Shown here in pieces: positions 25,722 to 34,073 of a DNA stretch of 45,731 nucleotides (its first letter is position 1; each line of letters starts with the position of its first letter). Made by a program: the position numbers and the translations under genes. Origin of the DNA: FEN-1297 sp046704255 (GTDB taxonomy: Bacteria; Bacteroidota; Ignavibacteria; Ignavibacteriales; Ignavibacteriaceae); assembly GCA_046704255.1 (NCBI GenBank), contig JBJKSH010000145.1, forward strand, positions 1-45,731, given 5' to 3'. Under the pieces are notes generated by a model that ran no database searches, was not told the DNA's origin, and saw only the letters and a list, made by a program, of their open reading frames with translations.

Positions 25722-26612
25722 ATGAAAAACAGTCTGTTCAAGTTCTGGAGGCCGCTGCTGTCGGTTATATTTTGGGGCAGTTCGTTTATTGCTACCAAAA
25801 TTGCTTTAAGTGAATTAACTCCGCAGGCTATTATCCTTCTCCGGCTTTTACTGGGAGCTTTATTCTTAATTATTATTGCCCTGTCTGCCAAAAGAAGTTT
25901 TTCTATCGGGCTGAAAAATTTCCGGAGTATTTTAATTTTATCCGTAATTTTGGCTTTTCATCTTTTCATACAAATTACCGGATTAAAATATACCACCGCT
26001 ACAAATACAGGCTGGATAATAGGAGTCTCACCGGTATTTATTGCTCTATTAGGCTTCCTGGTTTTTAAAGAAAAATTATCACTTGTAAAAATTTTAGGAA
26101 TTATAATCGCTTTCTTAGGATTGTTGCTTTTAATAAGTAAAGGTAATATTACCGGATTAAACTTTATAAAACATAAGGGAGATTTTCTTGTCCTTGTTAG
26201 TGCATTTACCTGGAGCGTTTATTCTATAGTGAATAAAAAAATAGCGCTCGATTATTCTCCTTTAATGACAATTGTATTTCTTTTCATAATGGTTGTTATA
26301 ATTATTTCTCCATTCACAATAAACAGCAGAGTAATTTATACTGTTACACATCTTTCGTTGGAAGTATGGGCCTCGGTTTTATACCTTGGAATATTTTGTT
26401 CCGGAGTTGCGTATGTCTTATGGTCCCAGGAATTAAAAGATGTTGAAGCTGCAAAAGTAGGAGCCTTTCTTTACCTTGAACCGTTTGTTACCGTGTTTGC
26501 CGCATGGCTTTTGTTAACCGAAAAAATAACGCCGATAATTATTCTAAGCGGACTGATTATTACTGCCGGCGTGCTGCTGGTAAACAAAACCGGTAAGAAA
26601 ATATTGGAATGA
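25722..26612 (+). CDS. EamA/DMT-superfamily transporter
   Basis: The 296-residue protein has about ten membrane helices arranged as two EamA repeats (about 10-140 and 150-292). Typical stretches are IFWGSSFIATKIAL at the start of the first repeat and LVSAFTWSVYSIVNKKIA at the start of the second, each rich in Gly/Ser. The family exports or exchanges small metabolites; the substrate cannot be read from sequence. It starts 43 bases after the dCMP deaminase stop and may be cotranscribed with it. Confidence 0.9.
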   Translation: MKNSLFKFWRPLLSVIFWGSSFIATKIALSELTPQAIILLRLLLGALFLIIIALSAKRSFSIGLKNFRSILILSVILAFHLFIQITGLKYTTATNTGWIIGVSPVFIALLGFLVFKEKLSLVKILGIIIAFLGLLLLISKGNITGLNFIKHKGDFLVLVSAFTWSVYSIVNKKIALDYSPLMTIVFLFIMVVIIISPFTINSRVIYTVTHLSLEVWASVLYLGIFCSGVAYVLWSQELKDVEAAKVGAFLYLEPFVTVFAAWLLLTEKITPIIILSGLIITAGVLLVNKTGKKILE

Positions 26613-26762
26613 TAATACCCGGAAAAAGTTGAGCGTAAAACAAAAATGTTACTGACGGATGCTTTCATGTCCGGTAACAGGCAATTAGCTAAAAATACAA
26701 ATCTTCCTTATAACAAATAAATTCCTTAAATTATCTTCAATAAAAACAAATTTTAAAATGCA

Positions 26763-28181
26763 ATGAAAAGATTCAACAAAAAATTATTTATTTTTATTAT
26801 TATTCTATCCCCTTTAATTTTCTTAAATTTTTCCGCAATTGAATACTCAAAAAAGAATGTTCATCAGGAAAACAGCAAAATTAAAATAAACAAAAAAGAA
26901 CTTGCTTCGGAAGTTAAAGCGGAATTTATTCATGCATGGGACGGTTATAAAAAGTATGCATGGGGGCACGATTTTCTTAAACCGCTTAGTAAAAGTTACG
27001 GCGACTGGTACGGTGTATCGTTAGTAATGACTCCGGTTGATGCTTTTGATACGATGGAATTAATGAAGCTCGACAAACAGGCAAAGGAAGCAAAAGCACT
27101 TATATTAGACAGCTTATCATTCAACAAAAATATCTCCGTTGAAACATTTGAAATTACAATTAGACTTTTAGGCGGACTGCTGTCATCTTACGGCCTCGAC
27201 CACGATAAAGGATTTTTAAAGCTTGCTGAAGACCTTGGCAACAGGCTTATGCCGGCGTTCAATTCTAAAACCGGCATGCCTTACAGGTTTGTAAATCTTG
27301 CTACGGGAAAAACGGAAGGGAAGGTAAGCAATCCTGCAGAAATAGGAACTTTAATGATTGAGTTCGGAACATTAAGCAAGCTTACCGGAAATCCGGTTTA
27401 TTATAACAAAGCTAAGAATGCAGTGGTTCAATTATATAAAAGGCGTTCAAAAATCGGATTGGTTGGTTCTTCCATAAATGTTGAAACCGGTAAGTGGGTT
27501 AACCAAACAAGCCATATTAGAGGCGGAATAGATTCTTACTATGAGTATCTTCTTAAAAGCTGGCTGCTGTTCCAAGATAAAGATTTTAAGAGAATGTGGG
27601 ATAACAGTATTGAAGCAGTTAATAAGTACCTTGCAGATTCGGTATCTACAGGCTTTTGGTACGCACAAACAAACATGAATACGGGAAAAATCACTTCAAC
27701 ATATTTTGGTGCACTGGATGCTTACTTTCCCGCAGAGCTTGCACTAGGCGGGTACTTAAAGCGGGCCGAAGCTTTGGAAGCATCGTGCTATAAAATGTGG
27801 AACCTGGAAGGCATTGAACCTGAAACAATAAATTTCAAAACCATGAAAATAGTTTCTCCGGAATATCCTTTACGGCCGGAAATTATCGAATCGGCATATT
27901 ACCTATATCATTTTACACATGATGAAAAATATCTTGAGATGGGAAAAACTTTTTTAGATGATATAGTTAAGTACTGCCGAACAAACGACGGTTTTGCAGA
28001 ACTAAAAAATGTAATTACAAAAGAAAAAGACGATCACATGGACAGTTTTTTCCTGGCAGAAACATTAAAGTATCTTTACTTGTTATTCTCTCCGCCAAGG
28101 ACTCTGGATTTTAATAAAATAATCTTCAACACAGAAGCGCACCCGATGCAAAGGTCATGGGGAAGGATTAAAATCAAATAG
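26763..28181 (+). CDS. Glycoside hydrolase family 47 alpha-1,2-mannosidase-like protein
   Basis: The 472-residue protein starts with an uncleaved or signal-anchor hydrophobic segment (8-25) and continues as a GH47 (alpha/alpha)7 barrel. Matching features are VKAEFIHAWDGYKKYAWGHD, VDAFDTMELM, Glu130 in FEITIRLLGGLL, Asp257 in GGIDSYYEYLLKSW, RPEIIESAYYLYHFT (371-385), and the closing NTEAHP with the calcium-binding Thr457. GH47 enzymes invert terminal alpha-1,2-mannose linkages and are best known from eukaryotic N-glycan trimming; bacterial members are fewer. Here it is predicted periplasmic or membrane-anchored, probably for degrading mannans or glycoproteins. No other glycan genes flank it. 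Confidence 0.9.
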   Translation: MKRFNKKLFIFIIILSPLIFLNFSAIEYSKKNVHQENSKIKINKKELASEVKAEFIHAWDGYKKYAWGHDFLKPLSKSYGDWYGVSLVMTPVDAFDTMELMKLDKQAKEAKALILDSLSFNKNISVETFEITIRLLGGLLSSYGLDHDKGFLKLAEDLGNRLMPAFNSKTGMPYRFVNLATGKTEGKVSNPAEIGTLMIEFGTLSKLTGNPVYYNKAKNAVVQLYKRRSKIGLVGSSINVETGKWVNQTSHIRGGIDSYYEYLLKSWLLFQDKDFKRMWDNSIEAVNKYLADSVSTGFWYAQTNMNTGKITSTYFGALDAYFPAELALGGYLKRAEALEASCYKMWNLEGIEPETINFKTMKIVSPEYPLRPEIIESAYYLYHFTHDEKYLEMGKTFLDDIVKYCRTNDGFAELKNVITKEKDDHMDSFFLAETLKYLYLLFSPPRTLDFNKIIFNTEAHPMQRSWGRIKIK

Positions 28182-28216
28182 GCAGCCAGAAATAAATAAC
28201 TGAACTTACACACGAA

Positions 28217-28249
28217 AAGGGATGGAATCATTCCCGGGTTAAATCCCTT
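28217..28249 (+). terminator. Hairpin after the GH47 gene
   Basis: AAGGGAT pairs with ATCCCTT, and inside it GGAAT can pair with ATTCC. It lies 36 bases after the mannosidase stop. There is no strict T run after it (CTTCATCTTCATT follows), so termination is only probable. Confidence 0.4.
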
Positions 28250-28401
28250 CATCTTCATTATTAAATTTACCGGTTCTAACGTACCAAATTTTTGCACATG
28301 TATGCCCTCACTATATTTATAAAATTTTATCCTCTCAACGTCTAATTTCAGCTTAAACAGTTACATGTTGCCATACTCAACAATCACTGTATATTCAATC
28401 C

Positions 28402-28441
28402 CACAAATGAGAATGACTAAACTTGCCTATTCTCAAATGTG
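28402..28441. repeat. Imperfect inverted repeat upstream of the cytochrome cluster
   Basis: CACAAATGAGAAT and ATTCTCAAATGTG are inverted copies (11 of 13 positions) separated by 14 bases. The element sits 374 bases before the first cytochrome start and 127 before the small membrane peptide. It could be an operator, an RNA hairpin or a mobile-element scar. Confidence 0.5.
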
Positions 28442-28567
28442 AGGTTCACTTTATTAAATAATGTTTTTATTAAAAAATTCAATAAGAGAATTACGGCATA
28501 TTCTTTGTTTTTACCTAGGCGATTTTTGAATATTAGTTAGATTAATTAATGAATAAAGGCTAGGAAA

Positions 28568-28645
28568 ATGAAAAACGTAATTTTTTACCTTCTTTTTGTG
28601 TTTTTAATAGTGGCATTATTCGGAGTAGCATTTACAATAGGTTAA
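28568..28645 (+). CDS. 25-residue single-helix membrane peptide
   Basis: This open frame starts MKNVIFYLLFVFLIVA and ends in FTIG before a TAA stop. Almost the whole peptide is one hydrophobic helix with a single Lys near the N-terminus. AGGA lies four bases before the ATG, an acceptable ribosome binding site. It lies 169 bases before the 13-haem cytochrome gene on the same strand. Tiny single-helix proteins are known accessory subunits of respiratory complexes (for example CydX and CcoQ-like), so a role in this cluster is conceivable, but a chance frame cannot be excluded. Confidence 0.4.
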   Translation: MKNVIFYLLFVFLIVALFGVAFTIG

Positions 28646-28814
28646 GGGAAAAAACACCCCGGGAAGATAAATAATTTAAAGGAACAATCTTAAGATTTAG
28701 GTTTGATACAGAACAGCTTTGAATATAAATGCATAATAGGATGCATCTGTGAATGACCTTAAAATCCTAGAAATAATTTTTACAGTAACTATAGAATTTC
28801 GCAGGTAGGCAGTC

Positions 28815-31052
28815 ATGTTAGTTTTCAATTCGCAAATGGTAAGCAAAAAAATAACTCAAAAAAATCCGCAAAAATCATATCCGAAAATAAGTAATGTGCT
28901 GTTTATTGCATTATTATCCTTTCTTGTTTTGATTACAACAAATAAACTTAGTGCTCAAGCTAACAGTGACTGCCTAATGTGTCATAGCGATAGTACATTA
29001 ACAATGCAAAAAGGGAAGAAAACAATTTCTTTATTTGTTAACGATGATGTACTAAAACATTCTGCTCATGCAAAACTTAAATGTATTGCATGCCATACGG
29101 GGTTTGACATAAATAATATTCCACATAAAAAAAACATACAGCCGATTAACTGCGAATCGTGCCATGGTAATGCACCGCTTCTTCATCCGTTCCATCCTCA
29201 GATGATAAATTCAAATGGAGTTGACGGGACAAAGGATGTTAATTGCAAAGGATGTCATGGTACACATGACGTTATTTCCCCGAAGATACCCGGTTCAAAA
29301 TTTTATAAAACTAACATTGTTAATGCCTGCGGAAGCTGTCATCCTAAACATGAAAAAGAATACTTAACTTCCGCACATGCCAACGGAGTAAGAGAAGGAA
29401 TTAAAGGCGCACCAACATGTATAACATGCCATAAAAATCCTATTGTATCTATTACTGCAGCTAAAGATTCTTCCAAATTAAAAATTGCACAGGAAAAGCT
29501 TTGCCTTTCCTGTCATTTAGACAACCCGGAAATAAGATCCAGAACTTCTCCTTCTGCCGGTTTTATTGCTTCCTACGAGCATAGTGTGCACGGTAAAGCA
29601 TTGATGGCAGGAAATGGAAAAGCTGCCAACTGCGTAAACTGCCATACGGCTCATTTGGTAAAAGCTCCCGGAGATCCTGCCTCTACGGTTAACAGGTTTA
29701 ATATTCCTAATACCTGCGGGCAGTGCCATGCGAATATTGAAGAAGAATATAAGCAAAGCATCCATGGTATTGCCGTATTAAAAAAAGGAAGTACGGATGC
29801 ACCGGTTTGTACGGACTGCCACGGCGAACATAACATTTTGAAACCTACTAATCCAAAGGCACCGACTTCTTATGCAAATCTATCAAAAGAAGTTTGTTCC
29901 AAATGCCATGCATCCGTTAGATTATCCGAAAAGTACGGTTTAAATCCTAATCGATGGAGTACATTTAAAGACAGCTACCACGGTCTTGCGCTTCAAGGTG
30001 GTGCTACAACAGTGGCCAACTGTGCAAGCTGCCATACCGCCCATAGAATTTTACCGCCGTCCGATCCTCGTTCCAGTGTTTATAAAGGAAATCTTTCCAA
30101 GACATGCGGAAAATGCCACCCGGGTGCAAACGAAAAATTTGCTGCCGGTAAAATTCATGTTAATATGGATAGTAAGAAAAGCGACCCCGTGCTTTGGTGG
30201 ATTGCTACTATATATATTGTTTTAATTATACTTACTATCGGTGCCATGTTCTTTCATAATGTAATAGACTTTGTAAAGAAAGCTAAAATACAAAGGCTCA
30301 AACGTGAAGGCATATTAACGCCGGAATACCATCATCATCATTCCCTTTATTTACGAATGACTAAAAATGAAAGGATGCAGCACTTTCTGCTTGCAGCAAG
30401 TTTTATTACACTTGTTATTACGGGATTTATGCTGCAATTTCCAAATAGTTGGTGGGTTTCCTCCATTAGAGACATTAGCAAAGATGTTTTTGAATTAAGA
30501 AGTCTTTTACACAGAATTGCCGGTGCTGTTTTAATTATGGTTAGTCTTTACCATGTATATTATATTTCCGCAACCAAAAGAGGCAGGCGGTTAATTAAAG
30601 ATTTGTTTCCAGTTCCCAAAGACTTAACTGATGCAATAGGCGTCGCCAAATTTAATCTGGGCATTTCCAAAACTAAACCGAAACTAGATAGATTTAGTTA
30701 TGTAGAAAAAGCCGAATACTGGGCATTAATCTGGGGGACAATTGTAATGTCCGCTACCGGTATAATAATGTGGTTCAACAATACGTTTATGGATATTTTT
30801 ACATTGGAAGGCTGGCAGATTGCTAGAACCGTTCATTATTACGAAGCATGGCTTGCAACTTTGGCAATAATAGTCTGGCATATTTATTTTGTAATATTCA
30901 ACCCGGATGTCTACCCTATGAATCTTGCATGGTTTAAAGGAACTATCACAGAGGAAGAAATGGCGGATGAACATCCGGCACAGTTGGAAAGAATTCAAGC
31001 ACAGCAAAACGGCATTATAGGCAATGAACCTCTTGATGAGAAAATAGATTAA
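28815..31052 (+). CDS. 13-haem c-type cytochrome fused to a cytochrome b membrane domain
   Basis: The 745-residue protein has a signal segment (about 28-48, cleavage near SAQA) and 13 CxxCH haem-binding motifs between residues 53 and 435, the first being DCLMCH and the last CGKCH. A membrane helix (460-481) follows. The C-terminal domain (about 520-705) has four more helices with histidines (LLHRIAGAVLIMVSLYHVYY; VHYYEAWLATLAIIVWHIYF), resembling the b561/formate-dehydrogenase gamma cytochrome b family. The design would let a membrane quinol site hand electrons directly to a periplasmic haem wire. It is the first large gene of a cluster of seven electron-transfer genes. The exact donor and acceptor are not known. 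Confidence 0.9.
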   Translation: MLVFNSQMVSKKITQKNPQKSYPKISNVLFIALLSFLVLITTNKLSAQANSDCLMCHSDSTLTMQKGKKTISLFVNDDVLKHSAHAKLKCIACHTGFDINNIPHKKNIQPINCESCHGNAPLLHPFHPQMINSNGVDGTKDVNCKGCHGTHDVISPKIPGSKFYKTNIVNACGSCHPKHEKEYLTSAHANGVREGIKGAPTCITCHKNPIVSITAAKDSSKLKIAQEKLCLSCHLDNPEIRSRTSPSAGFIASYEHSVHGKALMAGNGKAANCVNCHTAHLVKAPGDPASTVNRFNIPNTCGQCHANIEEEYKQSIHGIAVLKKGSTDAPVCTDCHGEHNILKPTNPKAPTSYANLSKEVCSKCHASVRLSEKYGLNPNRWSTFKDSYHGLALQGGATTVANCASCHTAHRILPPSDPRSSVYKGNLSKTCGKCHPGANEKFAAGKIHVNMDSKKSDPVLWWIATIYIVLIILTIGAMFFHNVIDFVKKAKIQRLKREGILTPEYHHHHSLYLRMTKNERMQHFLLAASFITLVITGFMLQFPNSWWVSSIRDISKDVFELRSLLHRIAGAVLIMVSLYHVYYISATKRGRRLIKDLFPVPKDLTDAIGVAKFNLGISKTKPKLDRFSYVEKAEYWALIWGTIVMSATGIIMWFNNTFMDIFTLEGWQIARTVHYYEAWLATLAIIVWHIYFVIFNPDVYPMNLAWFKGTITEEEMADEHPAQLERIQAQQNGIIGNEPLDEKID

Positions 31053-31064
31053 TCTTTTTAAAAT

Positions 31065-33092
31065 ATGAATAAATTTAATAGGGAAAACATAAAAAATATT
31101 TTACGTAAACGGGTATTGTTTAAGGCAAATTTTAGTGCTTCCTTACCGGTGTTAATACTACTTATATCATTAAACTATGCTAATATTTATGCCCAGGAAA
31201 ACAGCGATTGTTTAATGTGCCATTCGGATAAAACTTTAACCGGCAAAGTAGACGGTAAAGTAGTTCATGTTTATGTAAATGAAAAAGAACTGGCCGGTTC
31301 GGTTCACAAAGATGTTGACTGTGTATCGTGCCATGCAGATCTACAGGGAACTGATTTCCCTCATAAAGAAAAAGTTGCAAAAGCACAATGTGTCCCTTGC
31401 CACGAAGACGAACAAACATTATACTCGGAAGGAATACACGGCAAGGAACATAGCAAAGGCGATAAATTAGCGCCGACATGCCAAACCTGCCACGGTTCGC
31501 ATAATATTATAAACATTAAAGATCCTAATTCGGTTGTTTCTCCAATTAAAATCCCATTTTTATGCGGAAGCTGCCATAGAGAAGGCGCACCCGTCCAGGT
31601 TCAAAAAAAAATTCCCAAAAGCCATATCCTGGAAAACTATTCGGAAAGTATGCACGGAATAGGATTGTTGCAGCAGGGCCTTGCCGTTGCGGCAACTTGT
31701 GTTTCTTGCCATTCGCCTCATAAAATACTTCCGCCATCCGATCCGCAATCCACTATAGCCAGGCAAAACATTGCAAAGACCTGTACAAAGTGCCATGCGG
31801 AAATTGAAACAGTTCACCGTAAAATTATTAAAGGAAAGCTTTGGGAAAAGACTCCTCATGTTTTACCGGTTTGTGTAGACTGCCATCCGCCGCATAAAAT
31901 TAAAAACGTTCTTTATAAAGAAAGCGTTGCCAGCCAGGATTGCTTAAGCTGCCATGCTAATGTAAACTTAAAATCCAAAGACGGCAGAAGCATGTTTGTT
32001 GACGCAGTTAAGCTGGAAAATTCCGTTCACTCAAAAGTTACATGCAGCCAATGCCATAATATGGTTAACCCTTCTCTTGTACGGCCATGCAAGGGAATAA
32101 CTTCAAAAGTAGACTGTTCAATTTGTCATGCCTCGGAAGGAGAACAATATGCAACAAGCATCCACGGCATGCTTTTGGCTAAAAAAGATCCGAATGCACC
32201 TACCTGCATAGAATGCCACGGATCCCATTATGTACTTAGTAATAAAAATCCTGTGTCTCCTATTTTTCATACAAACATTCCTACTCTTTGTGCAAAGTGC
32301 CACAGGAAGGGCGAACCGGCAGCGGTAAGGTATGTTGGTAAGGAACATGATATCATACACAATTATATTGAAAGCATACACGGAAAGGGATTGTTGCAAG
32401 CAGGCTTAACTGTAACCGCAACCTGCACGGATTGCCATACGGCTCATCATGAGCTTCCGCATTCGGATCCAAACTCAAGCGTAAATAGAAATAACATTGC
32501 ATCAACTTGCGGTAAATGCCACTACGGCATTGAAAAGCAGCTTGAGAACAGTGTTCACTCACCAAATATTACAAAAACGGATAAAAAACTACCGGTGTGC
32601 AATGACTGCCATACCGCTCACCAAATTACTAGAACGGACAATTCTGGTTTTAGGCTTGAGATAATGAAAATATGCGGTGATTGCCACAAGGATTATGCAG
32701 CATCATATTTTAATACTTACCATGGGCAGGTCTCTCGTTTAGGTTACGCTAAAACGGCTAAATGCTGGGACTGCCACGGTGCGCATGATATTCTGCCGGT
32801 AGAAAACCCTAAATCTCATTTAAGTTTTCAAAACAAAGTTCAAACTTGTAAAAAGTGCCACGAAGGCGCTACAAGGCAATTTGCCGGTTACTTTACACAC
32901 GCTACACATCATGAACCGGTTAAATACCCGCTGCTGTTCTGGACATTTTGGGGCATGACCGGACTTTTGGTGGGGACATTCTTTATTGCAGGAGTTCATA
33001 CTTTATTGTGGCTTCCTCGTTCTTTAAAATGGAGACGCGAATTGAAACAAAAGATAAAAGACTCTGAAAATGAAGACGAAACGATTAGTTAG
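31065..33092 (+). CDS. 19-haem c-type cytochrome with C-terminal membrane anchor
   Basis: The 675-residue protein has a signal segment (about 28-44, ending YAQ), 19 CxxCH motifs between residues 49 and 599, and one C-terminal membrane helix (about 622-648) with a basic cytosolic end. Residues about 138-300 (haems 4-9) and 380-545 (haems 12-17) are a clear internal duplication: SMHGIGLLQQGLAVAATCVS pairs with SIHGKGLLQAGLTVTATCTD. The first haem region (ENSDCLMCHSDKTLT) matches that of the preceding 13-haem protein, so the two are paralogues. It starts 12 bases after its neighbour and is surely cotranscribed. Likely a periplasmic electron conduit. Confidence 0.9.
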   Translation: MNKFNRENIKNILRKRVLFKANFSASLPVLILLISLNYANIYAQENSDCLMCHSDKTLTGKVDGKVVHVYVNEKELAGSVHKDVDCVSCHADLQGTDFPHKEKVAKAQCVPCHEDEQTLYSEGIHGKEHSKGDKLAPTCQTCHGSHNIINIKDPNSVVSPIKIPFLCGSCHREGAPVQVQKKIPKSHILENYSESMHGIGLLQQGLAVAATCVSCHSPHKILPPSDPQSTIARQNIAKTCTKCHAEIETVHRKIIKGKLWEKTPHVLPVCVDCHPPHKIKNVLYKESVASQDCLSCHANVNLKSKDGRSMFVDAVKLENSVHSKVTCSQCHNMVNPSLVRPCKGITSKVDCSICHASEGEQYATSIHGMLLAKKDPNAPTCIECHGSHYVLSNKNPVSPIFHTNIPTLCAKCHRKGEPAAVRYVGKEHDIIHNYIESIHGKGLLQAGLTVTATCTDCHTAHHELPHSDPNSSVNRNNIASTCGKCHYGIEKQLENSVHSPNITKTDKKLPVCNDCHTAHQITRTDNSGFRLEIMKICGDCHKDYAASYFNTYHGQVSRLGYAKTAKCWDCHGAHDILPVENPKSHLSFQNKVQTCKKCHEGATRQFAGYFTHATHHEPVKYPLLFWTFWGMTGLLVGTFFIAGVHTLLWLPRSLKWRRELKQKIKDSENEDETIS

Positions 33093-33124
33093 TGCTATGT
33101 TAAATAATATTAATTGAATTTAAT

Positions 33125-34024
33125 ATGGAAGAAATAAAAGAAACAGAAAGTAAGGAAAATAAACAAAAGCCGATAAACTTTTATAACTATAAAAAAGAAA
33201 AAAAGGAATATCAAAGATTTAAAAGTTTAAACCGCGTTCTTCATTTTATAATGATTCTTTGTTTTTTTACTCTTGCTTTTACAGGCTTAACATTAAAATT
33301 TTCATATACCGGCTGGGCAGTTTTGCTTTCTCATTTAATGGGCGGGTTCGAAACTGCAGGTTACATTCACAGGTTTGCTGCCGTTATAATGGTTAGCGTT
33401 TTTATTACTCACCTAACAGACCTTTACAAAATGAAAAGAAAAGAATACGGCTCATGGAAAGAATTAATCTTCGGGGCTGATTCGATGATGTTTAATAAAA
33501 GCGATCTTAAAGATTTGGTTGGATCAATCAAATGGTTTATAGGCCTTGGGGAAAGGCCCGAATACAGAAGATGGACTTACTGGGAAAAGTTCGATTACTT
33601 TGCAGTATTCTGGGGAATTTTTGTTATCGGTTCTACCGGATTAACACTCTGGTTCCCCCAATTTTTTACGCGGTTTCTACCAGGGTGGTTTATAAACGTA
33701 GCAACTATAATTCATAGTGATGAAGCCTTGCTTGCAACAGGTTTTATTTTTACGGTTCATTTTTTTAATACGCACTTAAGGCCGGAAAAATTCCCGATGG
33801 ATACCGTAATATTTTCGGGTAGAGTTCCGGTTGAAGAATATAAAATAGACAGGCCGGGTGAATATAATAAACTTAAAGAAAGCGGTAAGCTGGAAGAAAA
33901 CCTTGTAGAACCATTGCCTGCTTTTGCAATTAGGGGCATTAAAATTTTCGGCTGGATCGCTCTTAGTTTAGGGTTCAGCATAGTTGTATGGATTATATAC
34001 GCAATGATATTTGCATATAGATAA
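33125..34024 (+). CDS. Cytochrome b (b561/formate-dehydrogenase gamma-like) membrane subunit
   Basis: The 299-residue protein has a charged N-terminal stretch (1-38) and about five membrane helices. Likely haem-ligand histidines are in LNRVLHFIMIL, YIHRFAAVIMVSVFITHLTD, and IHSDEALLATGFIFTVHFFN. It is closely similar to the C-terminal domain of the 13-haem fusion: RRWTYWEKFDYFAVFWG here against DRFSYVEKAEYWALIWG there, and KFPMDTVIFSGRVPVEEY against VYPMNLAWFKGTITEEE. It is therefore the stand-alone paralogue and probably the membrane partner of the 19-haem protein encoded just before it (32-base gap). Expected role: quinone-linked electron transfer. Confidence 0.88.
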   Translation: MEEIKETESKENKQKPINFYNYKKEKKEYQRFKSLNRVLHFIMILCFFTLAFTGLTLKFSYTGWAVLLSHLMGGFETAGYIHRFAAVIMVSVFITHLTDLYKMKRKEYGSWKELIFGADSMMFNKSDLKDLVGSIKWFIGLGERPEYRRWTYWEKFDYFAVFWGIFVIGSTGLTLWFPQFFTRFLPGWFINVATIIHSDEALLATGFIFTVHFFNTHLRPEKFPMDTVIFSGRVPVEEYKIDRPGEYNKLKESGKLEENLVEPLPAFAIRGIKIFGWIALSLGFSIVVWIIYAMIFAYR

Positions 34025-34073
34025 GTATACTATAGGAAAAAATCCTTTTTAGAAGAAAGAGAGTCTTTTTATA

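Larger units (their letters stand above)
28182..28567. other. Gap before the cytochrome cluster, with two inverted repeats
   Basis: No gene was recognised in this stretch. It contains a hairpin at 28217-28249 after the mannosidase gene and a long imperfect inverted repeat at 28402-28441, listed separately. The remainder is AT-rich and likely carries the promoter of the cytochrome cluster. Confidence 0.5.

Noticed and set aside
28402..28441. CRISPR-like or transposon-end repeat
   Set aside because: Only one inverted pair exists, with no direct-repeat array, spacer series, transposase or target-site duplication nearby.
29517..32565. Several minus-strand open frames over the multihaem genes
   Set aside because: They are mirror products of the repeated CxxCH coding pattern and contain no family motif.
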